Below are positions 14,865 to 22,366 of a DNA stretch of 50,755 nucleotides, in pieces; within the stretch, counting starts at the first letter, position 1; the number at the start of each line of letters is the position of its first letter. The DNA is taken from assembly GCA_031411235.1 (NCBI GenBank), contig JANOAR010000232.1, positions 1 through 50,755 on the forward strand, read 5' to 3'. This stretch comes from JANOAR01 sp031411235. GTDB taxonomy: Bacteria; Verrucomicrobiota; Verrucomicrobiia; Verrucomicrobiales; Verrucomicrobiaceae. The notes below the pieces were generated by a model. That model was not told the origin of the DNA. It saw nothing but the letters and a program-made list of their open reading frames with translations, and searched no databases. The translations under genes were made by a program, and so were the position numbers.

Positions 14865-16439
14865 ATGCCCACCACTCTAGGCCAGGCCGGTCAACACACC
14901 GTCACCGCCGAATCCGTTCTCAACTCGCTGCGCCAATCTCGCGGCAATTTCAGCAACACCGTCTATGCTCGCATCTGCGCGGTTGACCCTTTTTTCAAGC
15001 ACATCTCCACCGAGAAGATGGCGTTCCCTTCCCAGAAGGGCGACACCTATGAGCGCGAGGTGATGCACGTCACTACGCCGAATGAAACCGACCTCGGCGC
15101 ATGGACAGAGATCCGCAAAGCTGGCCCAGGCTACAATCCGAGTGCCGATAGCTATGAGGATATGCTGCAATACGGCAGCTCGAAGCAGTCTTGCCGGTTG
15201 TTCCGCAAAGGCTTCCGCACGCCGAACTTCAACAAGATTTCCTTGGCGATCACTCACGACCGCGACCAACAGCTCGCTAACGTCAAAGAAGCGCTCATCA
15301 CGCACACACTCGGCATCTGGCCCGCTTGGGCACGCCGCAGCTTCCGCCGCTCCGTCACTTGCCGCACACTCAACGGCACCTACGGCCACATGGCCGAAAA
15401 CGATGGCGGCTATCTCGCTGGCATCACCCCTGACAGCCTGCTCACGCATGGCGGTCTTGAGATGATGCTTCCCGGCATTATGAGCACGCCGACGATCTCG
15501 GATACCCCCGGCATGAAACTCATGTCCAACATCCCTGACCAAGTCGTCTTCATGGGCTACCAGGAATTCACCGCCTTGGAGCAGCAGTATCAGAACTCGA
15601 TCTTCTCCAAGGGCTTCCGCGCCCCCGATGTGACCGTTCCTGAGTTGGGCCTCACCGGCAAGAAGATCGGCAAATACCTCTTCATCCTGGAGAACTTCCC
15701 CACTCGTTTCCGCGCCCCCGTCGGTGATGAAACTTGGGAAGATTGCATCGTCCCCCACACCATCAAAGTGCCAACAACCGGCGGCGCTGTGGTGGGCTAC
15801 AAGGACGCCGCGAACCCTGCCTACTACGACCCCAGCATCGCGCTTTACAGCGAGGCCAAGGTTTACAACGTCGGCAGCGTCATCTGGTTCACCCCTCCCG
15901 CCGATGTGCTCAAAGGCATGAAGTCCAACGAGGTTTTCCAGTTCCCTGTGTCCACCTACACCGGCGAATTCTTCCCCGTGAACCTTGCCACCCGCGAGGA
16001 TCCTGAGGCGGAAAACATCTTCTTCGCTGCCAAGTATATGGCTGGCATGATGGGCGCAAACCCAGGCCGCTCCCGCTGCGTGCTCGCTCTTGCCGCTCAT
16101 CCCGTGCATGAAGCCTACACGCTCACGGGTGTTGTCCCCGGCACCGTCGGAGAGTTCTTCGCTCGCCCCGTGCAGATCGCTAGCGTCCACCCGAACGGCA
16201 ACCTGTTGCTGTTCATCGCTGGCACGCTGCCCACCACGCCTCCAGGGCATTCGCTCTGGATCGTGCGCAGCGACGGCACCAAGTATCTGGTGGCATCTAT
16301 CGAAAGCACCACCGTCACCGCTGGCAACAGCGAAGTCGCGGCGGGCGTTACCTTGGAGATCATCATGGACGACACCGCCCAACAGGCCATCGACCCCGAA
16401 TCCTGGACGAAGATCAACTGCCTCAAGGACTTGGCATAA
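14865..16439 (+). CDS. Putative major capsid protein
   Basis: 524 residues. I recognise no close family by name, but position and composition fit a capsid protein. It is the first gene of the late arm, behind a strong promoter. It has no signal peptide or membrane helix, and has the mixed beta/alpha texture of capsid subunits (SNTVYARICAVDPFFKHIST, IPDQVVFMGYQEFTALEQQY, KIGKYLFILENFPTRFRA, ALYSEAKVYNVGSVIWFTPP). Its C-terminal ~100 residues look like a separate beta domain. The scaffold and portal genes it must work with are on the other strand at 38.9-42.8 kb. An alternative would be another abundant virion protein. Confidence 0.65.
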   Translation: MPTTLGQAGQHTVTAESVLNSLRQSRGNFSNTVYARICAVDPFFKHISTEKMAFPSQKGDTYEREVMHVTTPNETDLGAWTEIRKAGPGYNPSADSYEDMLQYGSSKQSCRLFRKGFRTPNFNKISLAITHDRDQQLANVKEALITHTLGIWPAWARRSFRRSVTCRTLNGTYGHMAENDGGYLAGITPDSLLTHGGLEMMLPGIMSTPTISDTPGMKLMSNIPDQVVFMGYQEFTALEQQYQNSIFSKGFRAPDVTVPELGLTGKKIGKYLFILENFPTRFRAPVGDETWEDCIVPHTIKVPTTGGAVVGYKDAANPAYYDPSIALYSEAKVYNVGSVIWFTPPADVLKGMKSNEVFQFPVSTYTGEFFPVNLATREDPEAENIFFAAKYMAGMMGANPGRSRCVLALAAHPVHEAYTLTGVVPGTVGEFFARPVQIASVHPNGNLLLFIAGTLPTTPPGHSLWIVRSDGTKYLVASIESTTVTAGNSEVAAGVTLEIIMDDTAQQAIDPESWTKINCLKDLA

Positions 16440-16517
16440 GCCATCCGGCCCCAGTATTGCAATAACCCGCTGGCAGACCGGGTAATGTCTGCCTCATCTT
16501 TTACCTCTTCACACGCC

Positions 16518-17324
16518 ATGAAATTTCTTGCTCTCATCCTCTCCTTTGTTGCCTCGGTAGCTCTTGCCGTGACTCCCGCCAATAGCGGCTTTGCTTATTA
16601 CGGCGGCGCTGCCGTCACTACCGTTGCCGTCGGCACCGCTGGCACCGGCTACACCTCCATTCCCACCGTCGCCTTCACCGGCGGCAGCGGCGGGGTGCAG
16701 GCCACCGGCACCAGCACCCTCAAAGTCGTCGGCTCTGTCACCATCACAGCAGGCGGCACCGGCTACACCGTCGGCAACGTCCTCACTGTAGTTGGCGGCA
16801 CAAAATCCACGGCAGCTACGTTGACCGTCTCCACAGTCTCCAGTGGCGTTGTTACCGCCGTTACCATCACCAACGCGGGCGTCTATACCGTCATCCCCAC
16901 CAATGCCGCAGCCACCACCGGCGCAGGCACAGGCTGCACCGTCACCCTTGGTTATGGCGTCGGCACCGTCGTAGTCGTCACCAACGGTAGCGGCTACCTC
17001 ACTGCTCCTACCGTCGCCTTTAGTGGAGGCGCTGGCAGTTCCGCCGCTGCCACCGCGACTCTCGGCGGTGGAGCCACCGCTGCCAATGCAGTGCCATTCA
17101 GCGAAATATTCCCGCAGACAGACAGCGTTATCTCTGCCATCACTTATCCCTCCGCTGTGGTGATCCCAGGCCAGACACAAAACCCTGCCCTAAATATCAG
17201 CTACCAGGGCGACACTGCCATCATTGGGAAAACATTAACGGCAGGCCGCGTCTATAAAATCAGCGGCAACAGCGTCACCTTCAGCAGCGGCACGGGATTG
17301 CTTACAATCCGCCAAAACCGTTAA
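16518..17324 (+). CDS. Secreted or virion beta-repeat protein
   Basis: 268 residues from ATG 16518; an upstream ATG at 16485 would mask the hydrophobic N terminus. MKFLALILSFVASVALAVTP looks like a genuine Sec signal peptide, unusual for a capsid-arm protein. The body is built from repeats around G-T-G-Y-T-x-x-P-T-V-A-F-T-G-G (first at ~35-50, again at ~170-185) and a related GGTGYTVGNVLTVVGG unit. These Gly/Thr/Val repeats form extended beta structures in many phage decoration or fibre proteins. It lies between capsid and fibre-like genes. Function unknown. Confidence 0.65.
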   Translation: MKFLALILSFVASVALAVTPANSGFAYYGGAAVTTVAVGTAGTGYTSIPTVAFTGGSGGVQATGTSTLKVVGSVTITAGGTGYTVGNVLTVVGGTKSTAATLTVSTVSSGVVTAVTITNAGVYTVIPTNAAATTGAGTGCTVTLGYGVGTVVVVTNGSGYLTAPTVAFSGGAGSSAAATATLGGGATAANAVPFSEIFPQTDSVISAITYPSAVVIPGQTQNPALNISYQGDTAIIGKTLTAGRVYKISGNSVTFSSGTGLLTIRQNR

Positions 17325-17355
17325 TGAAAAAAACAGTGTAGCCTTGCGATCCGTT

Positions 17356-17371
17356 TGGCTGCATTGTTGCA
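17356..17371 (+). promoter_or_regulatory. TGGCTGCATT-type element, second copy
   Basis: TGGCTGCATTGTTGCA, one base different from the copy upstream of the integrase. Here the dyad extends to CTGCA-TTGT-TGCAG. It lies in a 68-base gap upstream of the gene at 17393. Confidence 0.45.
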
Positions 17372-17392
17372 GTATCTTATTGCATCACGATT

Positions 17393-17635
17393 ATGATTGC
17401 CGAAACACTCCAAGCCTCCATCGCTCCAACCATTGGCAAGAAGCTGGCCGTCATCGGCGAGGTGAACAATCCCATCCCTCGCACCTTCATAGCCACCACA
17501 GACGGCACGATTACCTTCGATTCGCTTGAGGGCGAAAACGATGTGCCCGTGCCTGTTATCGGAGGTGTGATGTATCCCACGCGAATCCTCAAACTAACCG
17601 CATCTACGGCTGGGGCCGTTGTCCTCCAATGGTAG
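17393..17635 (+). CDS. Small phage protein, unknown
   Basis: 80 residues: MIAETLQASIAPTIGKKLAV at the start, then a beta-rich body ending in LTASTAGAVVLQW. No membrane segment, cysteine cluster or known motif. The length, lack of charge clusters and position between two virion-type genes suggest a head decoration or completion protein, but this is only a contextual guess. Its stop codon overlaps the ATG of the next gene (17629) by 7 bases, which supports it being translated. Confidence 0.6.
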   Translation: MIAETLQASIAPTIGKKLAVIGEVNNPIPRTFIATTDGTITFDSLEGENDVPVPVIGGVMYPTRILKLTASTAGAVVLQW

Positions 17636-18534
17636 GCATCATGGTATCCGTCGCCATCTCATCGTCCGGCAATCTCCACTCAGGCGGAGGCGGAGGCGAT
17701 CCATCGCCCTCAGCCCCCGTCAACGTCGCGCCGCCTTCTATCGACATCGGCGACGGCCTCGTGGGGACTACGGCGACGAGCACGCCCGCAGTGTGGGATG
17801 ATCCTGGCTACACGATCACGCAGCAGTGGTGCACTAACGGATTCATCATAAGTGGAGCAACCGCGACGACGTTCACGCTGACGGGGGGCATCGCAGGGCA
17901 GACGCTGACGATGCGCGAGACGGCGACGAATGCAGGTGGCAGCACGGATGCGAACTCGAACGGGGATACGACTGAGGCGTTGAGTGCGCCCACTCTGAGT
18001 GGTGCCACGATCATCGAAGCTCGTGGCTGGATTGGCGACGAAATGGAGTCAGGCTTTAGCTATGGTAGTTTTGGGAACCCGCCCACTACCGACCCTGTCG
18101 TCTATGAGTGGAAAGAAGGAACTGACCCATATGTGGTTGGAAATGACACGCATGTAATTGCAGCGCTCTCAACTGACTATTATTTGCGAGTGAGCCTCAC
18201 GAACGGTCAAGGCACAGGCAGCGCCACCTCAGCGCCTTATAGCTCAGCGGGTAATGTCGGAGCGACGAACTTGACTGCGCCAACCGCAGTAGCTCAAGGA
18301 GGCTTTAGCCTCGCCGTCACGTCAGATGGCACTTGGTCTGGCAACCCGGCCCCAACTCTTGCCTCTTACCAATGGCAGTATGAGGACATCGTCAACGGCT
18401 GGACTGACATATCTGCTGCGAACGGCAGCTCCCACAGCGGAATGGCCATGGTGAACTATCGCTGTGTAGTCTCCTATTTCAATGCTGGTGGATCAGCTAG
18501 CCAAAACAGTAACGAAGTTGTCGCAGTCGCTTAA
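17629..18534 (+). CDS. Ig-like-domain virion protein
   Basis: 301 residues. After a Gly-rich linker (HSGGGGGDPSPSAPVN) come three beta-sandwich modules of the kind found in phage head or tail surface proteins. Each carries the YxWxxxxDP or YQWQYED Trp signature (YTITQQWCTNG, VVYEWKEGTDPYV, YQWQYEDIVNG) and a later Tyr-Cys or Tyr-Leu-Arg strand. The third, roughly residues 215-300, is the clearest (NYRCVVSYFNAGGSASQNSN). Ig-like domains on virions are thought to give weak binding to cell surfaces or glycans. Start overlaps the preceding gene. Confidence 0.65.
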   Translation: MVGIMVSVAISSSGNLHSGGGGGDPSPSAPVNVAPPSIDIGDGLVGTTATSTPAVWDDPGYTITQQWCTNGFIISGATATTFTLTGGIAGQTLTMRETATNAGGSTDANSNGDTTEALSAPTLSGATIIEARGWIGDEMESGFSYGSFGNPPTTDPVVYEWKEGTDPYVVGNDTHVIAALSTDYYLRVSLTNGQGTGSATSAPYSSAGNVGATNLTAPTAVAQGGFSLAVTSDGTWSGNPAPTLASYQWQYEDIVNGWTDISAANGSSHSGMAMVNYRCVVSYFNAGGSASQNSNEVVAVA

Positions 18535-18538
18535 CTTT

Positions 18539-18889
18539 ATGCCCTACCAAAACATACCCAAAGACCAAGACTCCAGCCCCGCAAGCTGGGCCATCGTTGT
18601 TGCCGTGCTACTCGGCCTGCTCATCGCACTCTGTTCGAGTTGCACCGTCCACCCCTCAGCTCGTATGCCCGACGGCTCGCTGTTCACTCTGGGCGGCAGT
18701 TTCGCAAGCAAGAGCACCACGGAATGGGCGACGATCACCACGCCCGATGGCACCACATTTCAGTATAGCTCGACGGGCAAAGACGACACCATCCTCGCGC
18801 AGAAGATGGTGCGGGCTGGGCTTTTGAAGGCTGCAATCCCCGCCGTCTCTGGCGTGGTGGACAGTGTTGGAAAGGCGGTAAAGCCATGA
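18539..18889 (+). CDS. Membrane-anchored or lipoprotein-like small protein at the head of the lysis cassette
   Basis: 116 residues from ATG 18539 (context AACTTTATG). A hydrophobic helix WAIVVAVLLGLLIALCSSC (~20-38) ends in a Cys pair that could be a lipobox variant. The outer part (TVHPSARMPDGSLFTLGG and on) is small and beta-rich. The gene overlaps the next by ATGA and opens a chain of coupled small membrane genes before the endolysin. It may be an outer-membrane or superinfection-exclusion lipoprotein, or part of the lysis machinery; the sequence does not decide. Confidence 0.55.
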   Translation: MPYQNIPKDQDSSPASWAIVVAVLLGLLIALCSSCTVHPSARMPDGSLFTLGGSFASKSTTEWATITTPDGTTFQYSSTGKDDTILAQKMVRAGLLKAAIPAVSGVVDSVGKAVKP

Positions 18890-19104
18890 TCACCCCACCT
18901 CTATGCAAAGACTGCCGACACTACAACGAAGGCGGATGCAAGCGTCTCGATTGGATCGACTATGAGGATGGCGAAATCGCCCACAACGACACGCTCTCGG
19001 CGTGGCAGGCTCGCGTTGAGCACTGCGGCATCCAGGCGGCGATTGGCTTTGAGCCAAAGGCAATCTGTGGAGAACCCGAACAATGTGGGGACGGAGAAGA
19101 ATGA
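18886..19104 (+). CDS. Small Cys-rich protein (CxxCRHY type)
   Basis: 72 residues. The N terminus MITPPLCKDCRHYNEGGCKR has CxxC and a third Cys 9 residues on; further cysteines are at C48, C61 and C67. Small phage proteins beginning with C-x-D-C-x-H-Y-x5-C are common and probably bind zinc; no function is known. It overlaps both neighbours by ATGA, so translation is coupled in the lysis cassette. Confidence 0.6.
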   Translation: MITPPLCKDCRHYNEGGCKRLDWIDYEDGEIAHNDTLSAWQARVEHCGIQAAIGFEPKAICGEPEQCGDGEE

Positions 19105-19307
19105 ACTATGACACATCATCAATATTTGTGGGTCTAGGCCTATTTGTGCTGCTCGTTTTTGCTATCGGCGCAATCGCACATGCTTTCCCATTCTCGTGGG
19201 AAAGCGCCAACCGTGAAGCTAAGCGCAGGAGCTTGAAGGGTTGGCGCTTTCAAGTCCAGCGTCGGTGGTATGGTTGGACCGTCGTGGATACGGGCAGGGA
19301 ACCATGA
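19101..19307 (+). CDS. Single-pass membrane protein in lysis cassette
   Basis: 68 residues from ATG 19101, which overlaps the preceding stop (ATGA). One membrane helix near residues 8-25 (FVGLGLFVLLVFAIGAIAHA) is followed by a basic, Trp-rich soluble tail (RRSLKGWRFQVQRRWYGWTV). It ends in an ATGA overlap with the 36-residue lipoprotein gene. It may modulate the membrane during lysis; not assignable to a family. Confidence 0.55.
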   Translation: MNYDTSSIFVGLGLFVLLVFAIGAIAHAFPFSWESANREAKRRSLKGWRFQVQRRWYGWTVVDTGREP

Positions 19308-19414
19308 AACTCGCCACCATTCTCATCCTCCTCTCGCTCCCAAGCTGCCACGTCTGGCGTGCTGCAATGCAAACTAATCCCCATCGTCCCCACCTGCTCC
19401 CTATCAAGCCATGA
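19304..19414 (+). CDS. 36-residue proline-rich lipoprotein (Rz1/o-spanin-like)
   Basis: MKLATILILLSLPSC is a textbook lipoprotein signal with lipobox LPSC (Cys15). The 21-residue mature peptide is Pro/His-rich (NPHRPHLLPIKP). Size, lipobox and proline content are those of Rz1-type outer-membrane spanins, which fuse inner and outer membranes at the end of lysis. It overlaps both neighbours by ATGA. The next gene encodes a fitting inner-membrane partner, although the classical order is inner spanin first. Confidence 0.6.
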   Translation: MKLATILILLSLPSCHVWRAAMQTNPHRPHLLPIKP

Positions 19415-19683
19415 CTGTCGATAACGCCATCATCTATTCCCTCATCACCTTCCTTGGTGGAGTTATTGGCTTCATGTGGCAAAAGATGAGTAAAGACCAT
19501 GACCTGTTAGTCGCCCGCGCCGATGCCTGCGAGTCTGACAGGCATAAGATGCACGCGCTGATTGCTGAACTCACGGGTGACTCTGAACTCCTCGCCCGAT
19601 GCCCAGCACCCCGTTGCCCGATGCGTGACGATGCGCCCCGCAAAGAGACGACAAAAATCTTCCCTCGCCCTCGCGCCGCATGA
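19411..19683 (+). CDS. Inner-membrane spanin-like protein
   Basis: 90 residues. An N-terminal membrane helix (IIYSLITFLGGVIGFMW, ~8-24) is followed by a charged helical stretch (SKDHDLLVARADACESDRHK and on) suited to a periplasmic coiled coil, then CPAPRCPMR, which could form disulphides. This is the topology of Rz-type i-spanins. It is coupled by ATGA to the lipoprotein upstream and to the holin-like gene downstream. Family identity is not proven by sequence. Confidence 0.5.
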   Translation: MTVDNAIIYSLITFLGGVIGFMWQKMSKDHDLLVARADACESDRHKMHALIAELTGDSELLARCPAPRCPMRDDAPRKETTKIFPRPRAA

Positions 19684-19943
19684 CCCCAGTAACCCGATAC
19701 CTCCAAGCCAACCCAAGTAACACCAATCCTATGAATGAATCCAAACCGCCCCGCTCACTCTTTGCCACCAAAACCGCCGTTGCTCAATACGTCGTCGCTG
19801 CCGCTGGCGTCGCCGCCCTCATTTGGCCCCAAGCTCAAGAATTCGTCGCCTCTCACGCCTCCGCTATTCTCTTCGCCATTCCCATCGTCAATCTCGCGAT
19901 CCGCCTTGTCACTCATGGCCGCGTGCAGCTTGTCGCTGAGTAG
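19680..19943 (+). CDS. Two-helix holin-like membrane protein
   Basis: 87 residues (70 if ATG 19731 is used). Two hydrophobic helices (AQYVVAAAGVAALIW and ASAILFAIPIVNLAIRLV) are separated by a short polar turn (PQAQEFVASH), with a basic, Ser-rich N terminus. This is class II holin topology. The first ATG overlaps the preceding stop. Holins form membrane lesions that release endolysin; the endolysin gene lies 550 bases downstream in the same coupled cassette. Confidence 0.55.
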   Translation: MTPVTRYLQANPSNTNPMNESKPPRSLFATKTAVAQYVVAAAGVAALIWPQAQEFVASHASAILFAIPIVNLAIRLVTHGRVQLVAE

Positions 19944-20067
19944 CTGCACCGACACGCGTGACGCCCATACCATCCTAAGTTATCCCTATCTCATGGATGC
20001 CGAAATCATCCGGCTCGCTGGAGATGAAGACAACGCTTTGATAATTCTGAAACAAGCCTCACTATGA
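19915..20067 (+). CDS. 50-residue lipoprotein-like peptide
   Basis: MAACSLSLSSC could be a very short lipoprotein signal with LSSC as lipobox. The mature part reads TDTRDAHTILSYPYLMDAEI and continues acidic. It begins inside the end of the holin-like gene in another frame and ends in an ATGA overlap with the DUF2829 gene. That arrangement, seen throughout this cassette, is the main support that it is real. The same frame is open further upstream, but that part is a Pro/Ser-rich shadow. Confidence 0.45.
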   Translation: MAACSLSLSSCTDTRDAHTILSYPYLMDAEIIRLAGDEDNALIILKQASL

Positions 20068-20381
20068 ATACAACAAACCTAACATTTGGCGAGGCAATCG
20101 CCTCACTCAAACTTGGATACAACGTCCACCGCTCAGGCTGGAATGGAAAAGGCATGTTTATATGGCTCAATCCAGGGTCTTGCGACATGCCACTGTCCGA
20201 ATTGGCGGTGGGGCATATTGAAGGCATCCCCGCGAACCTTTTTAGGGCTGGAGATTCTGGCACCGTGTGCCGCCTGCCCAACTTAAACATGAGGTCAGCC
20301 AACGGCAGCACGGCAACAGGCTGGGTTGCTTCACAATCGGACATGCTCGCAGAAGACTGGTGCATCAACGGCCCAATGTAA
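20064..20381 (+). CDS. DUF2829 protein, Tad2-like (Thoeris anti-defence) candidate
   Basis: 105 residues. The whole length fits DUF2829: FGEAIASLKLGYNVHRSGWN then GKGMFIWLNPGS at the N terminus, a P-N-x-N-M-R central strand, and WVASQSDMLAEDW at the C terminus. Some DUF2829 proteins, named Tad2, are phage proteins that bind the cyclic ADP-ribose signal made by Thoeris ThsB and so block that defence system. Whether this one does is an inference, because DUF2829 is widespread. It is translationally coupled within the lysis cassette (ATGA with the gene at 19915). Confidence 0.75.
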   Translation: MNTTNLTFGEAIASLKLGYNVHRSGWNGKGMFIWLNPGSCDMPLSELAVGHIEGIPANLFRAGDSGTVCRLPNLNMRSANGSTATGWVASQSDMLAEDWCINGPM

Positions 20382-20386
20382 CCACC

Positions 20387-20494
20387 ATGATCCTCGCCGA
20401 AAGCCCCCCCCCACCTCCCGTCTTGATCGTCGCAACGATCTTATTCGCCATCGGGTTATTTCTACTCGCGGCGAAGAACCTCCCAAGATTATGA
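20387..20494 (+). CDS. 35-residue single-helix membrane peptide (pinholin-like)
   Basis: MILAESPPPPP is followed by one membrane helix (VLIVATILFAIGLFLLAA) and a basic end (KNLPRL). The stop overlaps the endolysin ATG (TTATGA). A single-helix peptide directly coupled to an endolysin is a good candidate for a small holin or pinholin. There are thus two holin candidates in the cassette, this and the gene at 19680. Confidence 0.5.
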   Translation: MILAESPPPPPVLIVATILFAIGLFLLAAKNLPRL

Positions 20495-20922
20495 CAACCT
20501 CCGCCAGACTCTACCAAGCCGCCCTTCGCTACCTCGGCACCAAGGAAGTCCCTGGCCCTGCCAGCAACTCCACGATTCGAGCTTGGATCGTGCTAGCTGC
20601 CGATTGGCTGGATAAGGACGACAGTAAAACGGCGTGGTGTAGCTGCTTCCGTGGCGCGATTGGCCTAGAGACGGGAACGGGCGTTGTCAAAGCTCACTAC
20701 CGCGCTGCCTCATGGGCAACGTGGGGTAAGCCAGTTAGCCTCAATAATCCAGAGACATGGCAGCAAGGCGACACCATCGTCATGGCTCGCCCCGGCGGCA
20801 ACCATGTAACACTGCTAGACCGCGTAGCTGGTGGCTTCGCCTACTGCCTTGGCGGCAACCAAAGCGACGCCGTCACCATCTCCCGCTTCGCCCTCGATAA
20901 AATCACCGCCGTCCGCCGCTAA
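20491..20922 (+). CDS. Endolysin, TIGR02594/NlpC-P60-like cysteine amidase
   Basis: 143 residues from ATG 20491. Motifs match the TIGR02594 group of phage peptidoglycan hydrolases: LGTKEVPGPASNSTI near the start, the catalytic Cys in KTAWCSCF (~50), ARSW-like AASWATWGKPV, the GNHVTLL catalytic His and the closing YCLGGNQSDAVTISRF. These proteins cleave peptide bonds of peptidoglycan. No signal peptide, so it should depend on a holin; the coupled membrane peptide immediately upstream would serve. Confidence 0.85.
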   Translation: MTTSARLYQAALRYLGTKEVPGPASNSTIRAWIVLAADWLDKDDSKTAWCSCFRGAIGLETGTGVVKAHYRAASWATWGKPVSLNNPETWQQGDTIVMARPGGNHVTLLDRVAGGFAYCLGGNQSDAVTISRFALDKITAVRR

Positions 20923-20926
20923 CTCC

Positions 20927-22360
20927 ATGCACACCCTCACCTACACCTTCGCCGGGCCACCACACAAGGCACCCATCACCAGCCAAGTCGGCGATCCCGT
21001 CGTCTGCAAACTGCTCGCCGACTACGCCAACCTCAGCACCAACAACACGCCGTTCGTGGGCGGTAGCGTGGCCAGTGTCACCTATGCCTCCAGCAAGTGG
21101 AGCTACGTGGTCAACATCCCCACACTCGCCCTCGTCGATGGCACCAGCGCCCCCGGCAAATTCACAGGAGCCCTCGCGGCGATGTCTGCCGCCGATCAAC
21201 TAACGTGGGCCGTGCTCAACATCCTCACCCCTGATGAAGCGGGCGGGCTCACACTCACGGGGGACGTGTTATCGACCCCCGGCAGCACCGTCACCACGCT
21301 CAAGACGCTCGCGCCTAGCGTCGCTGGCACCTATGGTGGAGCGTTGAATGCCGAGGGCGCAACGACCGCCCGCAGCGTGCCTGTCATTACCGTTGACGCC
21401 AAGGGCCGCGTCACCGCCGCATCTAGCGTCAACATCTCACCACCTCCCGACCTTGGCGAGCCGAATGCGGGGGTGCTCACTAACTGCACGGGGTTGCCCG
21501 TAGCTACGGGCATCAGTGGATTGGGCGATGGTATCGCCGATATGCTAGCGAATGACATGGATGCCCTTCATGTGACGGCTCTAGCGACGCCTCCCGCAGA
21601 CAACGGCTCACCCGTGCTCAAAGGTTTTGCCCTCGGGCAACCAGTTAGCGGAAGCCTCATCAACTGCACGAAGGTTGGCATCGCATCTCTGTGCAACGGA
21701 GTGGATGTGAGTCAGAACCCCATCGCCCTTGGCAATTCTGTGCTCACGCTATTGGCGACCAATCTCGGGGCAGGCGTCACGACCGCTCTTGGTGTAGCGC
21801 CTCACCTGCCTGGGGGAATGGCTTTAGTGGGCGGCAGCCTCGGAGCGCCGAGCAGTGGCACCCTCACCAACTGCACCGGACTACCCCCCTCTGGCGTTGT
21901 CGGAACAGCGGCAACCATTAGCGGCTCAGAAGTGCTCATCAATAAGAGCTACATGGGCAGTAGCTTAGCCGTTACAGGGGCCATCACCAGCACAGGTGTT
22001 GGTGCCGCTGGCATCGGCTACGCCGCAGGCGCAGGCGGAACGGCAACTCAACTCAGCACGCCCACCAACGTCAAAACCAACAGCGTGACACTCAATAAAG
22101 TAGCAGGCACCATTACGACGAATAATGCAGCGCTCGCCGCCGCGACAAGTGTGTCATTCACATTTAACAATGACACCATCGCCGCAGACGACATGGTGAT
22201 TATGCAGATTGTCACAGGCCCAGCAACGGTGGGCTCCTATGCCTTCCGAGTAGTTTCGGCCAACGGATACGCCACTATCACCATCCGAAACACCACAGCA
22301 GGGTCTCTTTCAGAAGCCATTGTGTTCAAGTTCATTGTTTTTAAATCCGCCATCACCTAG
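20927..22360 (+). CDS. Tail-fibre-like protein with repeats
   Basis: 477 residues from ATG 20927, 4 bases after the endolysin stop. Contains VPVITVDAKGRVTAASSVN, a segment found again and again in phage tail-fibre and adhesin-like proteins. Three LTNCTGL-type repeats follow (GVLTNCTGLPVATGISGLG, GSLINCTKVGIASL, GTLTNCTGLPPSGVVG), then a C-terminal Thr/Ala-rich stretch ending in FVVSANGYATITIRNTTAG-like strands. Probably trimeric and on the virion surface. Receptor unknown. Confidence 0.7.
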   Translation: MHTLTYTFAGPPHKAPITSQVGDPVVCKLLADYANLSTNNTPFVGGSVASVTYASSKWSYVVNIPTLALVDGTSAPGKFTGALAAMSAADQLTWAVLNILTPDEAGGLTLTGDVLSTPGSTVTTLKTLAPSVAGTYGGALNAEGATTARSVPVITVDAKGRVTAASSVNISPPPDLGEPNAGVLTNCTGLPVATGISGLGDGIADMLANDMDALHVTALATPPADNGSPVLKGFALGQPVSGSLINCTKVGIASLCNGVDVSQNPIALGNSVLTLLATNLGAGVTTALGVAPHLPGGMALVGGSLGAPSSGTLTNCTGLPPSGVVGTAATISGSEVLINKSYMGSSLAVTGAITSTGVGAAGIGYAAGAGGTATQLSTPTNVKTNSVTLNKVAGTITTNNAALAAATSVSFTFNNDTIAADDMVIMQIVTGPATVGSYAFRVVSANGYATITIRNTTAGSLSEAIVFKFIVFKSAIT

Positions 22361-22366
22361 TCTCCT

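Noticed and set aside
14877..16382. 501-codon open frame antisense to the capsid gene
   Set aside because: His/Asp/Ala-rich composition without protein-like pattern; it mirrors the codon bias of the capsid gene on the other strand.
19735..19914. Upstream part of the frame that ends at 20067
   Set aside because: Pro/Ser-rich shadow of the holin-like gene. Only the final 50 codons from ATG 19915 look translated.
20831..20926. Longer start for the fibre-like gene
   Set aside because: It overlaps the 3' end of the endolysin in another frame and encodes Ala/Ser/Pro shadow; ATG 20927 follows the endolysin stop directly.
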